From positions 1-64,000 of IMG/VR virus record IMGVR_UViG_3300021138_001350: 64,000 bases of DNA; one strand, given 5' to 3'. This stretch comes from a virus. A program made the position numbers and the translations under genes. The notes under the pieces were generated by a model, which saw only the letters and a program-made list of their open reading frames with translations, was not told the origin of the DNA and ran no database searches. Positions 31,537 to 38,126 of the stretch are shown one piece after another (the first letter of the stretch is position 1; each line of letters opens with the position of its first letter).

Positions 31537-32074
31537 AACAAGACAAAGGTTATTGAATAATGAAATTTATGCACTCAAAAAAGAAATAGCACAACTCAAA
31601 GCTAATAACTCATTGGAAGAACTTTTAAGAATTTACTTAAACTCCCTTGAACCAAAGACAGAAGAAGTAGAAAGAGGATGGACTATAACAGATGCTAAAG
31701 AACAACCTACTTCCCCATCCATAGAGAAGATGGCAGATGCGTATAGAAAGTTTGCAATAGTTTATAAGGACTTTTCATTCTCAATAGAAAATGAAGATAT
31801 GATTGAACAATATAAATTAAAATCAGATTTTCTAATAGTGTTGCCGTATGATTTTTATTGGAACTTAGAAAGAGATATAATGACTACAAAGCATAATGAA
31901 AGAATGTACGATAAGGTTAACGCATTCATCGAAGGCTACAAAGCTAACAACCACTTGGAAGAATTAGAAAAGTGGACGGATGTACAATGCTACCATAATA
32001 ATTCAAACGGCAGACATTATATTTTTAAAGATGAATTACTGAAAAAGATTAATGAATTAAAAAATCAATCATGA
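31511..32074 (+). CDS. mosaic accessory protein sharing modules with the gene at 29328
   Basis: 187 residues from ATG 31511 (another in-frame ATG at 31523 is possible), overlapping the previous gene by 26 bases. It starts with a coiled coil (NEIYALKKEIAQL) and then contains EELLRIYLNSLEPKTEEVER, PSIEKMADAYRKFAIV, and EGYKANNHLEELEKW. The block at 31615-31691 is almost base-for-base the same as 29745-29797 plus 29889-29930. Function unknown. Confidence 0.65.
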   Translation: MRDVMQSYRTRQRLLNNEIYALKKEIAQLKANNSLEELLRIYLNSLEPKTEEVERGWTITDAKEQPTSPSIEKMADAYRKFAIVYKDFSFSIENEDMIEQYKLKSDFLIVLPYDFYWNLERDIMTTKHNERMYDKVNAFIEGYKANNHLEELEKWTDVQCYHNNSNGRHYIFKDELLKKINELKNQS

Positions 32075-32268
32075 TGTTAATAGAGAATGAATATGAAATA
32101 GGTGATATTGTTTATCTAAAAACAGAAAGAGAACAAACACCAAGAATTATAATAGCCATCTATGTTTATAAAAATGGGGAGTTATTATACAAAACGGCAA
32201 GTGGAGTTCAAACAAGTGAACATTATTCATTTGAACTATCTAAAGAGAAAGATTTAATCAATATATAA
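32071..32268 (+). CDS. hypothetical small beta-barrel-like protein
   Basis: 65 residues, ATG overlapping the previous TGA (ATGATG). EIGDIVYLKTEREQTPRI and SGVQTSEHYSFELSKEKDL match a short family common in Bacteroidota phages. No function known. Confidence 0.65.
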   Translation: MMLIENEYEIGDIVYLKTEREQTPRIIIAIYVYKNGELLYKTASGVQTSEHYSFELSKEKDLINI

Positions 32269-32293
32269 AACCATAGACAGGGTTATCTGAATA
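32267..32293 (+). repeat. 27-bp leader repeat, copy 2
   Basis: AAAACCATAGACAGGGTTAT plus CTGAATA ends 10 bp before ATG 32303, matching copy 1 at 30304-30330 at 25 of 27 positions. In this copy AACC and GGTT can pair across ATAGACAG. Confidence 0.6.
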
Positions 32294-32302
32294 ACAAAAC
32301 AC

Positions 32303-32659
32303 ATGAGTACATTTATTGAAAGACTACTACAAGAAGAGACAGAACTGAATGAGAAGATTTCTAAGTTAGAAAAATTCGCTGAATCAGAAGGATGGTACAC
32401 AATTGATAGAGAGCAGAGAGGATTGTTGCTTATCCAATTAAAAGCAATGAGAACTTATGCTGAGATACTTAATATCAGATTAATTGATATTAATGAGAAA
32501 GAAGCTGAACAAAAAAATGTTAGTCCACTTGATGCACCATCAGCACACCCACTTGATGTTTTATTGCGTGAACTTAAATGGGGTAGAAAAGCTGCACAAC
32601 AACATTTAATTGACAAATGGATTGCAGAGTTAGAATCTGACTTACCCCTAACCAAATAA
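32303..32659 (+). CDS. coiled-coil accessory protein, crAss001_48-like
   Basis: 118 residues. FIERLLQEETELNEKISKLE followed by EQRGLLLIQLKAMRTYAEIL and RLIDI is the pattern of the small accessory family named after crAss001 gene 48: an N-terminal coiled coil followed by a Q-L-x-x-M-x-x-Y-x-x-I-L motif. Function unknown even in that family. Its presence points to a Bacteroidota-phage gene pool. Confidence 0.65.
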   Translation: MSTFIERLLQEETELNEKISKLEKFAESEGWYTIDREQRGLLLIQLKAMRTYAEILNIRLIDINEKEAEQKNVSPLDAPSAHPLDVLLRELKWGRKAAQQHLIDKWIAELESDLPLTK

Positions 32660-32673
32660 AAAACAAAAGAGTT

Positions 32674-32943
32674 ATGAGTAACCTAGATAAGTTAATAGAA
32701 TGGATGAAAGAAGAATTGAAAGCAGAAAATGATTTATCTGATACCTCAATAGGGTATAGAATGGCTTTAAGAGATTGTGTAGTAAAAGCCAAACAACTCC
32801 AAAAAGAAGAACCTAAGACATATACACAAGAAGAAATGGATAAGGCAATAGAACAAGCATGGATTTGGTCAACAAAGTATGCTAGAATTTTAACCCACCT
32901 AAAACAGCATGGTATATGCTCAAATACACAATCAAAAGATTAA
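32674..32943 (+). CDS. hypothetical protein
   Basis: 89 residues, helical (LDKLIEWMKEELKAENDL; YRMALRDCVVKAKQLQKEE), with a YTQEEMDKAIEQAWIW segment often found as a repeat in Bacteroidota phage accessory proteins. Not recognised. Confidence 0.65.
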   Translation: MSNLDKLIEWMKEELKAENDLSDTSIGYRMALRDCVVKAKQLQKEEPKTYTQEEMDKAIEQAWIWSTKYARILTHLKQHGICSNTQSKD

Positions 32944-33050
32944 TCTGTATCTTATTCCATAGTAGAAGGAAATACTATATATGCATAGGACAATATTGGA
33001 CAGGAATAGATTATCAATGTAAGAAATGTGGTAATATCTATAGAGAATAA
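32916..33050 (+). CDS. small zinc-ribbon protein with basic N-terminus
   Basis: 44 residues from ATG 32916: a basic amphipathic start (LKYTIKRLICILFHSRRKYY), then GQYWTGIDYQCKKCGNIY with a CxxC zinc pair. The compact form 'membrane-like helix plus YQCKxCGxIY' recurs in Bacteroidota phages. Overlaps the preceding gene by 28 bases. Confidence 0.6.
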   Translation: MLKYTIKRLICILFHSRRKYYICIGQYWTGIDYQCKKCGNIYRE

Positions 33051-33067
33051 AAAATAACAAAGTAGTT

Positions 33068-33280
33068 ATGCCTAACATATACCTTAAAACAAGTCCATTA
33101 GAATTTGAAGATATAAGAAGTGCTATGCACTGTTATAAGCTTATATTTCAAATACCTAATCTAAAGAGAATAGATGGATATAATTCACCTCATGCAGTGT
33201 ATAGGAATAGAGGTAACTTTAGAAGGTATGTTAAGATGTTGCCAAGTAACGTAAAGAAAAGAGTAAAACTAAAAACTTAG
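33068..33280 (+). CDS. hypothetical basic protein
   Basis: 70 residues, basic (RNRGNFRRYVKMLPSNVKKR). EFEDIRSAMHCYKLIFQI is a helical segment. Not recognised. Confidence 0.6.
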   Translation: MPNIYLKTSPLEFEDIRSAMHCYKLIFQIPNLKRIDGYNSPHAVYRNRGNFRRYVKMLPSNVKKRVKLKT

Positions 33281-33284
33281 TCGT

Positions 33285-33470
33285 ATGAATATATTCAAAA
33301 ATGAACATCCAATCTTAGGTATTCTATACAAGATTATTATAATTGCTTGCATAGGTAGTATACTAGTCTACAATCCAATCACATGTATTATATTGGTAGT
33401 AACAGTCATTTTATCGACTAATCACTTTTATAATCAAGACGATTGGTATTGGAAAGGAAACAAGGATTAA
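33285..33470 (+). CDS. membrane protein with two helices
   Basis: 61 residues. Hydrophobic segments at about 10-28 (ILGILYKIIIIACIGSILV) and 32-46 (ITCIILVVTVILS), then a polar aromatic tail (QDDWYWKGNKD). Last gene of this array; the long gene-free region and promoter copy C follow. Confidence 0.55.
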   Translation: MNIFKNEHPILGILYKIIIIACIGSILVYNPITCIILVVTVILSTNHFYNQDDWYWKGNKD

Positions 33471-33741
33471 AGGTCTATAACTAAATTTATAGTTTGATAA
33501 CTAATTCTTTAGTTGTAAAATTCCACCCACATAAAGAGTAGAATTGTTCAAGATCAGATGCTACCAAGGGGAGAACCATCCCCAGTTTTACACACGTTCT
33601 CACCACCAAACGATATCCAAAAATACGTATACAAACTAACCAAAAGTTGTAAAAGCTGCCCATGAGCTCCCCATACGATGGTCTTTTATCTGTTTGGTAC
33701 GGCCCGCCCGTTCCAACCCTGCTTGGATTCTAAAATTCTCC

Positions 33742-33859
33742 ATTGGTAACCAATCAGTTATGAACGCTCCCTGCTTACGTTTGGTGATAAAGCATTGATT
33801 TCCAACCAGTTGCGGTTTAAAATAAATTTTTTACTTTGACAGGATTGTTATACATTTAC
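33742..33859 (+). promoter_or_regulatory. modular early promoter with palindromic operators (copy C)
   Basis: In the 422-bp gene-free stretch 33471-33892. Palindromes ATTGGTAACCAAT (33742-33754, perfect) and ATTGATTTCCAAC (33794-33806, degenerate) start exactly 52 bp apart; TACATTTAC follows at 33851-33859, 57 bp after the second. ACTTTGACAGGATTG upstream of the box gives a TTTGACA-like -33 element. The rest of the stretch holds AT-rich hairpins (AACTAA-TTCT-TTAGTT near 33501), GGGGA-GAACCA-TCCCC near 33571, and CATGAGCTCCCCAT (33661-33674) shared with copy B. Confidence 0.7.
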
Positions 33860-33892
33860 TTATATTCATCACCACACCTAAAACCGCCTACT

Positions 33893-34246
33893 ATGTATAA
33901 AGCAATGGAATTCAACGAGTTAAGATACAATACCAGTCGTACAGAGCAAACCGTGTATAACGCGTTCTCTGCCAGTAAGTTACACGAGCCCAAATCAGGC
34001 AGTATGACAGTAGAGTGTACGGATTTTTTAGGAAGACGCATATTGATGCACGCCAAGAATCGGCCGCAATTGTTGCAGGCCAACGCTTTCATGGCTCAGT
34101 TCAGAAAAGAAAGCAATATTATTAACGAGATCAAGGCGCAATACGCAGTTAAGAACGGTAAGTACATGCGCGTTAGACAGTTGAAGGCTGATTTAATCCA
34201 AGCAGGCCTTACGCCGCATACTGCTGAGTTGGTAATCAATTCGTAG
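33893..34246 (+). CDS. hypothetical protein, first gene after promoter copy C
   Basis: 117 residues from ATG 33893; an earlier in-frame start at 33836 would lie inside the promoter. Basic and helical in the second half (ANAFMAQFRKESNIINEIKA; VRQLKADLIQAGLTPHTAEL). The DNA is more GC-rich than the preceding array. Not recognised. Its position after a strong early-type promoter suggests an early role. Confidence 0.65.
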   Translation: MYKAMEFNELRYNTSRTEQTVYNAFSASKLHEPKSGSMTVECTDFLGRRILMHAKNRPQLLQANAFMAQFRKESNIINEIKAQYAVKNGKYMRVRQLKADLIQAGLTPHTAELVINS

Positions 34247-34295
34247 ACAATACCCAATGATTGTAGTTCACCAGTGCTCATTCGTAGATTATTTA

Positions 34296-34323
34296 TAACA
34301 TTTTAATACTTTTATTTATGCCA
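34296..34323 (+). repeat. 28-bp leader repeat shared with 34585
   Basis: TAACATTTTAATACTTTTAT followed by TTATGCCA, spanning the start codon of the next gene, is identical over 28 bases to 34585-34612, which spans the start codon of the gene after that. The start codons sit at the same place within the repeat. Probably a duplicated promoter and leader. Confidence 0.6.
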
Positions 34324-34563
34324 AAAAAACAGCTTAATCCTAAGGATACTGCAAAAGCTATCTTTAATAAAATGCTTGACGGTATTGGATCTAATCGATG
34401 GGACTATTGTTGGAATGCGTGGAAAGGTACAGTTGCATTAAGGAATACTAAATTCTGTATTAAACAAATATTAGCTGCTCAACCAAATGATATCGTTTAT
34501 TGGGAAGCTGTTCTATTGGAAGTTACTAAAGAGAATTGCTATCCTCAGCTTATGAAGAAGTAA
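34318..34563 (+). CDS. hypothetical protein
   Basis: 81 residues, basic N-terminus (PKKQLNPKDTAKAIFNKM) and a Trp-rich middle (NRWDYCWNAWKGTVAL). The leader is the 28-bp repeat. Not recognised. Confidence 0.6.
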   Translation: MPKKQLNPKDTAKAIFNKMLDGIGSNRWDYCWNAWKGTVALRNTKFCIKQILAAQPNDIVYWEAVLLEVTKENCYPQLMKK

Positions 34564-34584
34564 TTGAATTCCTATTATTTTTAT

Positions 34585-34612
34585 TAACATTTTAATACTT
34601 TTATTTATGCCA
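34585..34612 (+). repeat. 28-bp leader repeat, second copy
   Basis: Identical to 34296-34323 and, like it, ends at the third codon of the gene it precedes (ATG at 34607). Confidence 0.6.
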
Positions 34613-35005
34613 TTAGCTAAGTTAATTATCGTTGATCGTTTTGGTAACACAGTATTATCTAAGACATACATGTGTAATGATATTCAAGCAGCGAGTAAGA
34701 AGTTCGAAGCCAAATACCCGCAGTGTTGGGTGACCATCGTACAAGTAGATACCAAAGGTAATGCTATTGTCAATGGTGATTTTTGCAGTCTGTGTCCATT
34801 GGATATGTGGAAGGACGAAGAGAAAGTTGCCAACGATCTTATGACGTTCGACGAATACAGAGCGTATTGGTATCCAGAAAGACAGAAGGTACAGGACGCA
34901 CTGAATCAGGAATTGAGCGAAGCTGAGTTAGAGATGTTGGCGGAATTGGAAGCAGCTGACGATCAGTACAACCCATTCGCGGACGTATACGATGAAGAAG
35001 AATAG
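34607..35005 (+). CDS. hypothetical protein carrying the EKVAN-YWYPE module
   Basis: 132 residues. A beta-rich N-terminal domain (LAKLIIVDRFGNTVLSKTYM; CWVTIVQVDTKGN) is followed by EKVANDLMTFDEYRAYWYPE (about 72-91), also found in the protein at 23705 with closely matching DNA (34820-34890 against 23963-24039). The C-terminus is a strongly acidic helix (SEAELEMLAELEAADDQYN). Function unknown. Confidence 0.65.
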   Translation: MPLAKLIIVDRFGNTVLSKTYMCNDIQAASKKFEAKYPQCWVTIVQVDTKGNAIVNGDFCSLCPLDMWKDEEKVANDLMTFDEYRAYWYPERQKVQDALNQELSEAELEMLAELEAADDQYNPFADVYDEEE

Positions 35006-35022
35006 TCGTTGCTTAGCAACTT

Positions 35023-35069
35023 AGTAAGGCGCAGGATATCCAAAAGGTATTATTAAGAAGCGCCTTACT
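35023..35069 (+). terminator. long hairpin after the gene, possible terminator
   Basis: AGTAAGGCGC (35023-35032) and GCGCCTTACT (35060-35069) are perfect 10-base complements around a 27-nt loop. A smaller hairpin GTTGC-TTA-GCAAC (35008-35020) precedes it. Only TTTACATT follows, so termination is not assured; the hairpins may instead mark the processing end of the tRNA transcript. Confidence 0.5.
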
Positions 35070-35101
35070 TTACATTCGAATCCTACCTCCACAGCATACA
35101 A

Positions 35102-35174
35102 GCACCTGTAGCCCAACGGGAGAGGCAATAGACTTAGAATCTATTCAGTGTCGGTTCGAATCCGACTAGGTGTA
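35102..35174 (+). tRNA. tRNA with anticodon UAG (Leu codon CUA), short variable loop
   Basis: A 73-nt cloverleaf. Acceptor GCACCTG/TAGGTGT with two G-U pairs, D-stem GCC/GGC, anticodon stem ATAGA/TCTAT with loop CTTAGAA (anticodon TAG at 35135-35137), variable loop TCAGT, T-stem GTCGG/CCGAC with loop TTCGAAT, discriminator A at 35174. CCA is not encoded. The anticodon reads CUA (leucine), but bacterial tRNA-Leu has a long variable arm and this one has only 5 nt. Confidence 0.88.
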
Positions 35175-35197
35175 CATTTACATCATTTAAACAAAAC

Positions 35198-35219
35198 GGG
35201 GTGGGTCAAAACTCACCTC
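35198..35219 (+). promoter_or_regulatory. leader hairpin upstream of the gene at 35253
   Basis: GGGGTGGGT-CAAA-ACTCACCTC folds into a 9-bp stem (two G-T pairs) with a 4-nt loop, 33 bp before the start codon. It has no T-run. It could end the tRNA transcript or regulate the next gene. Confidence 0.4.
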
Positions 35220-35252
35220 ATATATTCACCCAGTAATAAAAATAAATAAGTT

Positions 35253-35918
35253 ATGAATCCTTTAGCAGTTGGTACAATAGTTAGATTATCAGAGTACGGT
35301 AGAAACCAATATCCTAATAATCCAAATGGTATAGATAGTGATAATCCTCACTACATGAATGGTACTATTAAAAAATCCTATATTTTATGGACCGGCGGAA
35401 CGCGTTACAAAGTGGATTGGGAAAACGGCCAACGCAATGATTACTATCAAGCTGATCTTGAGATCGTGTACGAGGGCAAATTGAAATGTTCTGAATCTTT
35501 GGTAGTGGATCCTAAATTTGCAAGAGCTGCTTACAAAGCTGCGTGTTCGAATTGGAAAGCTAAGCTACGTGAGGAATTTCCTAACTTCGAATTCGAACCC
35601 AAACCCCTTAGATTTGGTTCTATCATCAAGATCATGTGCAATTCTAGATCCGGTTATCAGTCTGAAGGATTGTACAGAATCGTTAATTTAGCCGCCAATA
35701 AGATCATGTTGATTGGCATCGAATCTCATACAGCGTGGAAGACAGAACCAATAAAAGTACCTAATTCGTGTAACATTGACAAAGAAGTACTTGGAAAATA
35801 CATTTCGCTTGACATCACAGGTGAAGATCCTAAATATTCTTTGGAGTGTACATTTGAGGTGGTTGAGTACGCAGTACGCTACACCGAGATTTTAAATTTC
35901 TCCAGCATCCAGGATTGA
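35253..35918 (+). CDS. SH3-like protein with the AACS-W module
   Basis: 221 residues. The N-terminal part is beta-rich (GTIKKSYILWTGGTRYKVDW), and the module FARAAYKAACSNWKAKLREE (about 92-111) aligns with AAHSAACSEWKKKLEDKFP in the gene at 14155. A second barrel-like stretch follows (FGSIIKIMCNSRSGYQSEG). The two proteins differ elsewhere, so the module moves between backgrounds. Function unknown. Confidence 0.65.
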   Translation: MNPLAVGTIVRLSEYGRNQYPNNPNGIDSDNPHYMNGTIKKSYILWTGGTRYKVDWENGQRNDYYQADLEIVYEGKLKCSESLVVDPKFARAAYKAACSNWKAKLREEFPNFEFEPKPLRFGSIIKIMCNSRSGYQSEGLYRIVNLAANKIMLIGIESHTAWKTEPIKVPNSCNIDKEVLGKYISLDITGEDPKYSLECTFEVVEYAVRYTEILNFSSIQD

Positions 35919-35979
35919 TTATATTTATATCCTATTCAATTACATAAAGGCAGTATTGCCAACACTAGAAATTTAAGTT

Positions 35980-36231
35980 ATGAACGTTACATTCACAGAG
36001 AACAACAGACCAAGTACGTACAACAAATTGTCGTACACCCAAAAGATCAGCCGCATCAACCGTAAGTTGAGAGTAGGTGATATCACCAAAGTGGCCGATA
36101 TGACAGGCTACAGTACTACCCACGTATCAGACGTGATTAGCGGTAAGTACAGCAACGATCGCATCGTCAATGAAGCTTACGACGTTACTCGTGGTAGAAT
36201 CTCTAATGCAGAGAAGTTAGCAACAGTTTAA
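35980..36231 (+). CDS. small helix-turn-helix DNA-binding protein
   Basis: 83 residues. GDITKVADMTGYSTTHVSDVI (about 33-53) is a helix-turn-helix, followed by a basic linker (SGKYSNDRIVNEAY). A preceding segment SYTQKISRINRKLRVG contributes basic contacts. Single-domain HTH proteins of this type are frequent in Bacteroidota phages and probably regulate transcription. It is a candidate for binding the palindromic operators of the early promoters, but this is only a guess. It is monocistronic, ended by the terminator at 36255. Confidence 0.75.
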   Translation: MNVTFTENNRPSTYNKLSYTQKISRINRKLRVGDITKVADMTGYSTTHVSDVISGKYSNDRIVNEAYDVTRGRISNAEKLATV

Positions 36232-36254
36232 GTAGTTGCGGATTTATTGGTTAG

Positions 36255-36292
36255 AAAGGAGACAGTGCACTTAGTGTTTGTCTCCTTTTTTT
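36255..36292 (+). terminator. intrinsic terminator
   Basis: AAAGGAGACA and TGTCTCCTTT form a 10-bp stem with a 14-nt loop, followed by TTTTTTT (36286-36292). It ends the HTH gene. Confidence 0.85.
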
Positions 36293-36334
36293 AGGAGCAC
36301 TATACATCACAAATAAATTATAAAAATCAAAGTT

Positions 36335-37141
36335 ATGACAAAGTTATCACAGCCTACAGAAATTAAAGTATTGGACCTTAAGAAAGCAAAGGAACTTGCA
36401 CCCGCAATTTTTGCTACCGAGCCCGCATCGTACATCAATCTGAACCGTTACAAGTTCACACCAACCACGGACATCATCAACCACATGGATCAATTGGGTT
36501 GGAAGTTAACCAACGCAAAACAATCAAGGACAAAGGTGCCATTGAGATTGAATTACGGCGTACACATCACAGAGTTCCAGCATCCTGATCTGTACATCAA
36601 GGACACAACAGGTGCAATAGAGGCAAGACCTACTGTAGTACTGTTGAACAGCCACGATGGATCCAGACCAATTAACTTTGAGATGGGCCTATTCAGATTG
36701 GTATGCTCAAACGGTTTGATGGTTAAGGACAGAGACTTCGGCGGATTCAAAGAGAGACACACCAAGTATACACTACAGGAAGTACAGAACATGATTGATC
36801 AGAAGATGGAGGGATTGAACGGTACAGTAGAGAAGATCAACAGATGGACAGGTATAGAGATGAGTGCTAAGGACAGACGCGCCTTTGCAATAGAAGCATT
36901 GGCGTTAAGGATTGGAGAGGACAGACAAGCAGAGGACTACGAGATCATGGAGATATTGAACCCACGCAGAGAGGCCGATGCACCCAATACCCTATGGCAC
37001 ACATTCAACAGGGTACAGGAGAACATCATCAGAGGCGGGTACCAGATGAACAACCGTACAGCGCGCCCAATCACCAACCCAATACAGGACATGGTATTGA
37101 ACCAAGGTCTGTGGCAGTTGGCAGATGTGTACGCGTCGTAA
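36335..37141 (+). CDS. DUF932 family protein
   Basis: 268 residues matching the DUF932 (phage/plasmid TIGR03299-like) family: SYINLNRYKFTPTTDIINHM, then the strand-rich block LNYGVHITEFQHPDL, and the signature FRLVCSNGLMV near residue 128, followed by a helical part with a basic cluster (AKDRRAFAIEALALRIGE). The function is unknown in the family. This gene is clearly more GC-rich than its surroundings (about half GC by eye) and uses G/C-ending codons, so it may be a recent import. Confidence 0.82.
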   Translation: MTKLSQPTEIKVLDLKKAKELAPAIFATEPASYINLNRYKFTPTTDIINHMDQLGWKLTNAKQSRTKVPLRLNYGVHITEFQHPDLYIKDTTGAIEARPTVVLLNSHDGSRPINFEMGLFRLVCSNGLMVKDRDFGGFKERHTKYTLQEVQNMIDQKMEGLNGTVEKINRWTGIEMSAKDRRAFAIEALALRIGEDRQAEDYEIMEILNPRREADAPNTLWHTFNRVQENIIRGGYQMNNRTARPITNPIQDMVLNQGLWQLADVYAS

Positions 37142-37167
37142 GCAATTTGCAAGTGACTCACTAGTTT

Positions 37168-37250
37168 CTTGCTAGCATCTCGCTAGCAAGGCGCTAGCGT
37201 CCAGCAAAGTACTAGGTTGTTGTAGCTAGCGAGGGGGCCTAGGGGGCCCC
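37168..37250 (+). repeat. GCTAGC repeat cluster with alternative hairpins
   Basis: The 180-bp gap 37142-37321 has no gene. GCTAGC occurs four times (37171, 37182, 37193, 37225). CTTGCTAGC-ATCTC-GCTAGCAAG (37168-37190) is a 9-bp hairpin. CGCTAGC-AAGGC-GCTAGCG (37181-37199) is a second hairpin that shares the middle copy, so only one can form. A third hairpin GGGGCC-TAGGG-GGCCCC lies at 37234-37250. No T-run follows. The cluster could be an attenuator, a protein-binding array or an origin-like element. Confidence 0.6.
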
Positions 37251-37321
37251 TTCACTTAACCCATCACCGAGAATTCCCCAGTTTTCGCACCATCAAAAAA
37301 ATATATCCAAATATACAACTT

Positions 37322-37531
37322 ATGGACATCAATTATTACTTAGACGCCAACAACACAGACAGAACGCAAGAGGTAGAGGACATGTTTGATACCACATTGC
37401 AGGACATTACAGAGGATCCAGCATTAATCGCAGAACTAGTGAACGATCTGTTGTTTCATTGGATACACGGTACCAGAGAAACTCCTTTAATGGTAATGGT
37501 TAAAAATAATTTCTTAGATTTAAACAAATAA
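37322..37531 (+). CDS. hypothetical acidic protein
   Basis: 69 residues, acidic and helical (AELVNDLLFHWIHGTRETP). Its ATG follows ACAACTTATG. First gene after the GCTAGC region. Not recognised. Confidence 0.6.
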   Translation: MDINYYLDANNTDRTQEVEDMFDTTLQDITEDPALIAELVNDLLFHWIHGTRETPLMVMVKNNFLDLNK

Positions 37532-37536
37532 AAGTT

Positions 37537-37701
37537 ATGTCAACAAGAGCAAAAGTAGTAGAGTTATTAGAAGCGTACGAAGTAGATCTATCGCCGATAG
37601 CAGAGTACGTGTTATACAATTATTTGGACAGTGCGACTGCCTACGATATAGTTAAGAGTTATTTAGAGGACGAATTGGGAGAATCAATTTCAGAAGACTA
37701 A
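37537..37701 (+). CDS. small acidic helical protein
   Basis: 54 residues with the standard AAAAGTTATG leader (RAKVVELLEAYEVDLSPIAE; DIVKSYLEDELGE). The stop shares a base with the next ATG (TAATG). Not recognised. Confidence 0.6.
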   Translation: MSTRAKVVELLEAYEVDLSPIAEYVLYNYLDSATAYDIVKSYLEDELGESISED

Positions 37702-37901
37702 TGGAAACAATAACAGTTAAATATTACGCAGTGACTAGACCGTACGGCCAGCCGAACGTAATTGGAGTGTTTGCAGACGATCAACAAGAGGCCGTAGACA
37801 TTGCCAACAAAGCGTTTGGGCACTGTAATAATACCAGTGCAGTTTGCGTACAGGAAAACGTTACAAATCATTTTATAAAAGGGGCAATTATAACACCATG
37901 A
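37701..37901 (+). CDS. hypothetical protein
   Basis: 66 residues, alpha/beta (TVKYYAVTRPYGQPNVIGVF; DDQQEAVDIANKAF). The short YYAV ... DDQQEAVDIANK pattern is common in small phage accessory proteins. No function known. Confidence 0.65.
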   Translation: METITVKYYAVTRPYGQPNVIGVFADDQQEAVDIANKAFGHCNNTSAVCVQENVTNHFIKGAIITP

Positions 37902-38119
37902 ATATACATACAGCACAAGAGTTTATACCAGAAATTAATTTTATAATACAAAAAGATAATGAAAGAGCTTTTGTATATCAAATGATGATAGAGTTTGCTA
38001 AACTACATGTACAAGCTCAAACAGAAGCTATATTAACCAGACTAGAACTTAGAGGAGAACACAGCACAATAGACAAGAACATTATCGCTAACGCTTACCC
38101 GTTATCAAACATAAAATAA
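37898..38119 (+). CDS. hypothetical helical protein
   Basis: 73 residues from ATG 37898, which overlaps the preceding stop by 4 bases. Helical (FIIQKDNERAFVYQMMIEFA; HVQAQTEAILTRLELRG). Not recognised. Confidence 0.6.
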   Translation: MNIHTAQEFIPEINFIIQKDNERAFVYQMMIEFAKLHVQAQTEAILTRLELRGEHSTIDKNIIANAYPLSNIK

Positions 38120-38126
38120 ATAAGTT

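Noticed and set aside
35980-36231. CI-like lysogeny repressor
   Set aside because: Only a small HTH domain, no dimerisation or cleavage domain, and no integrase anywhere in the window.
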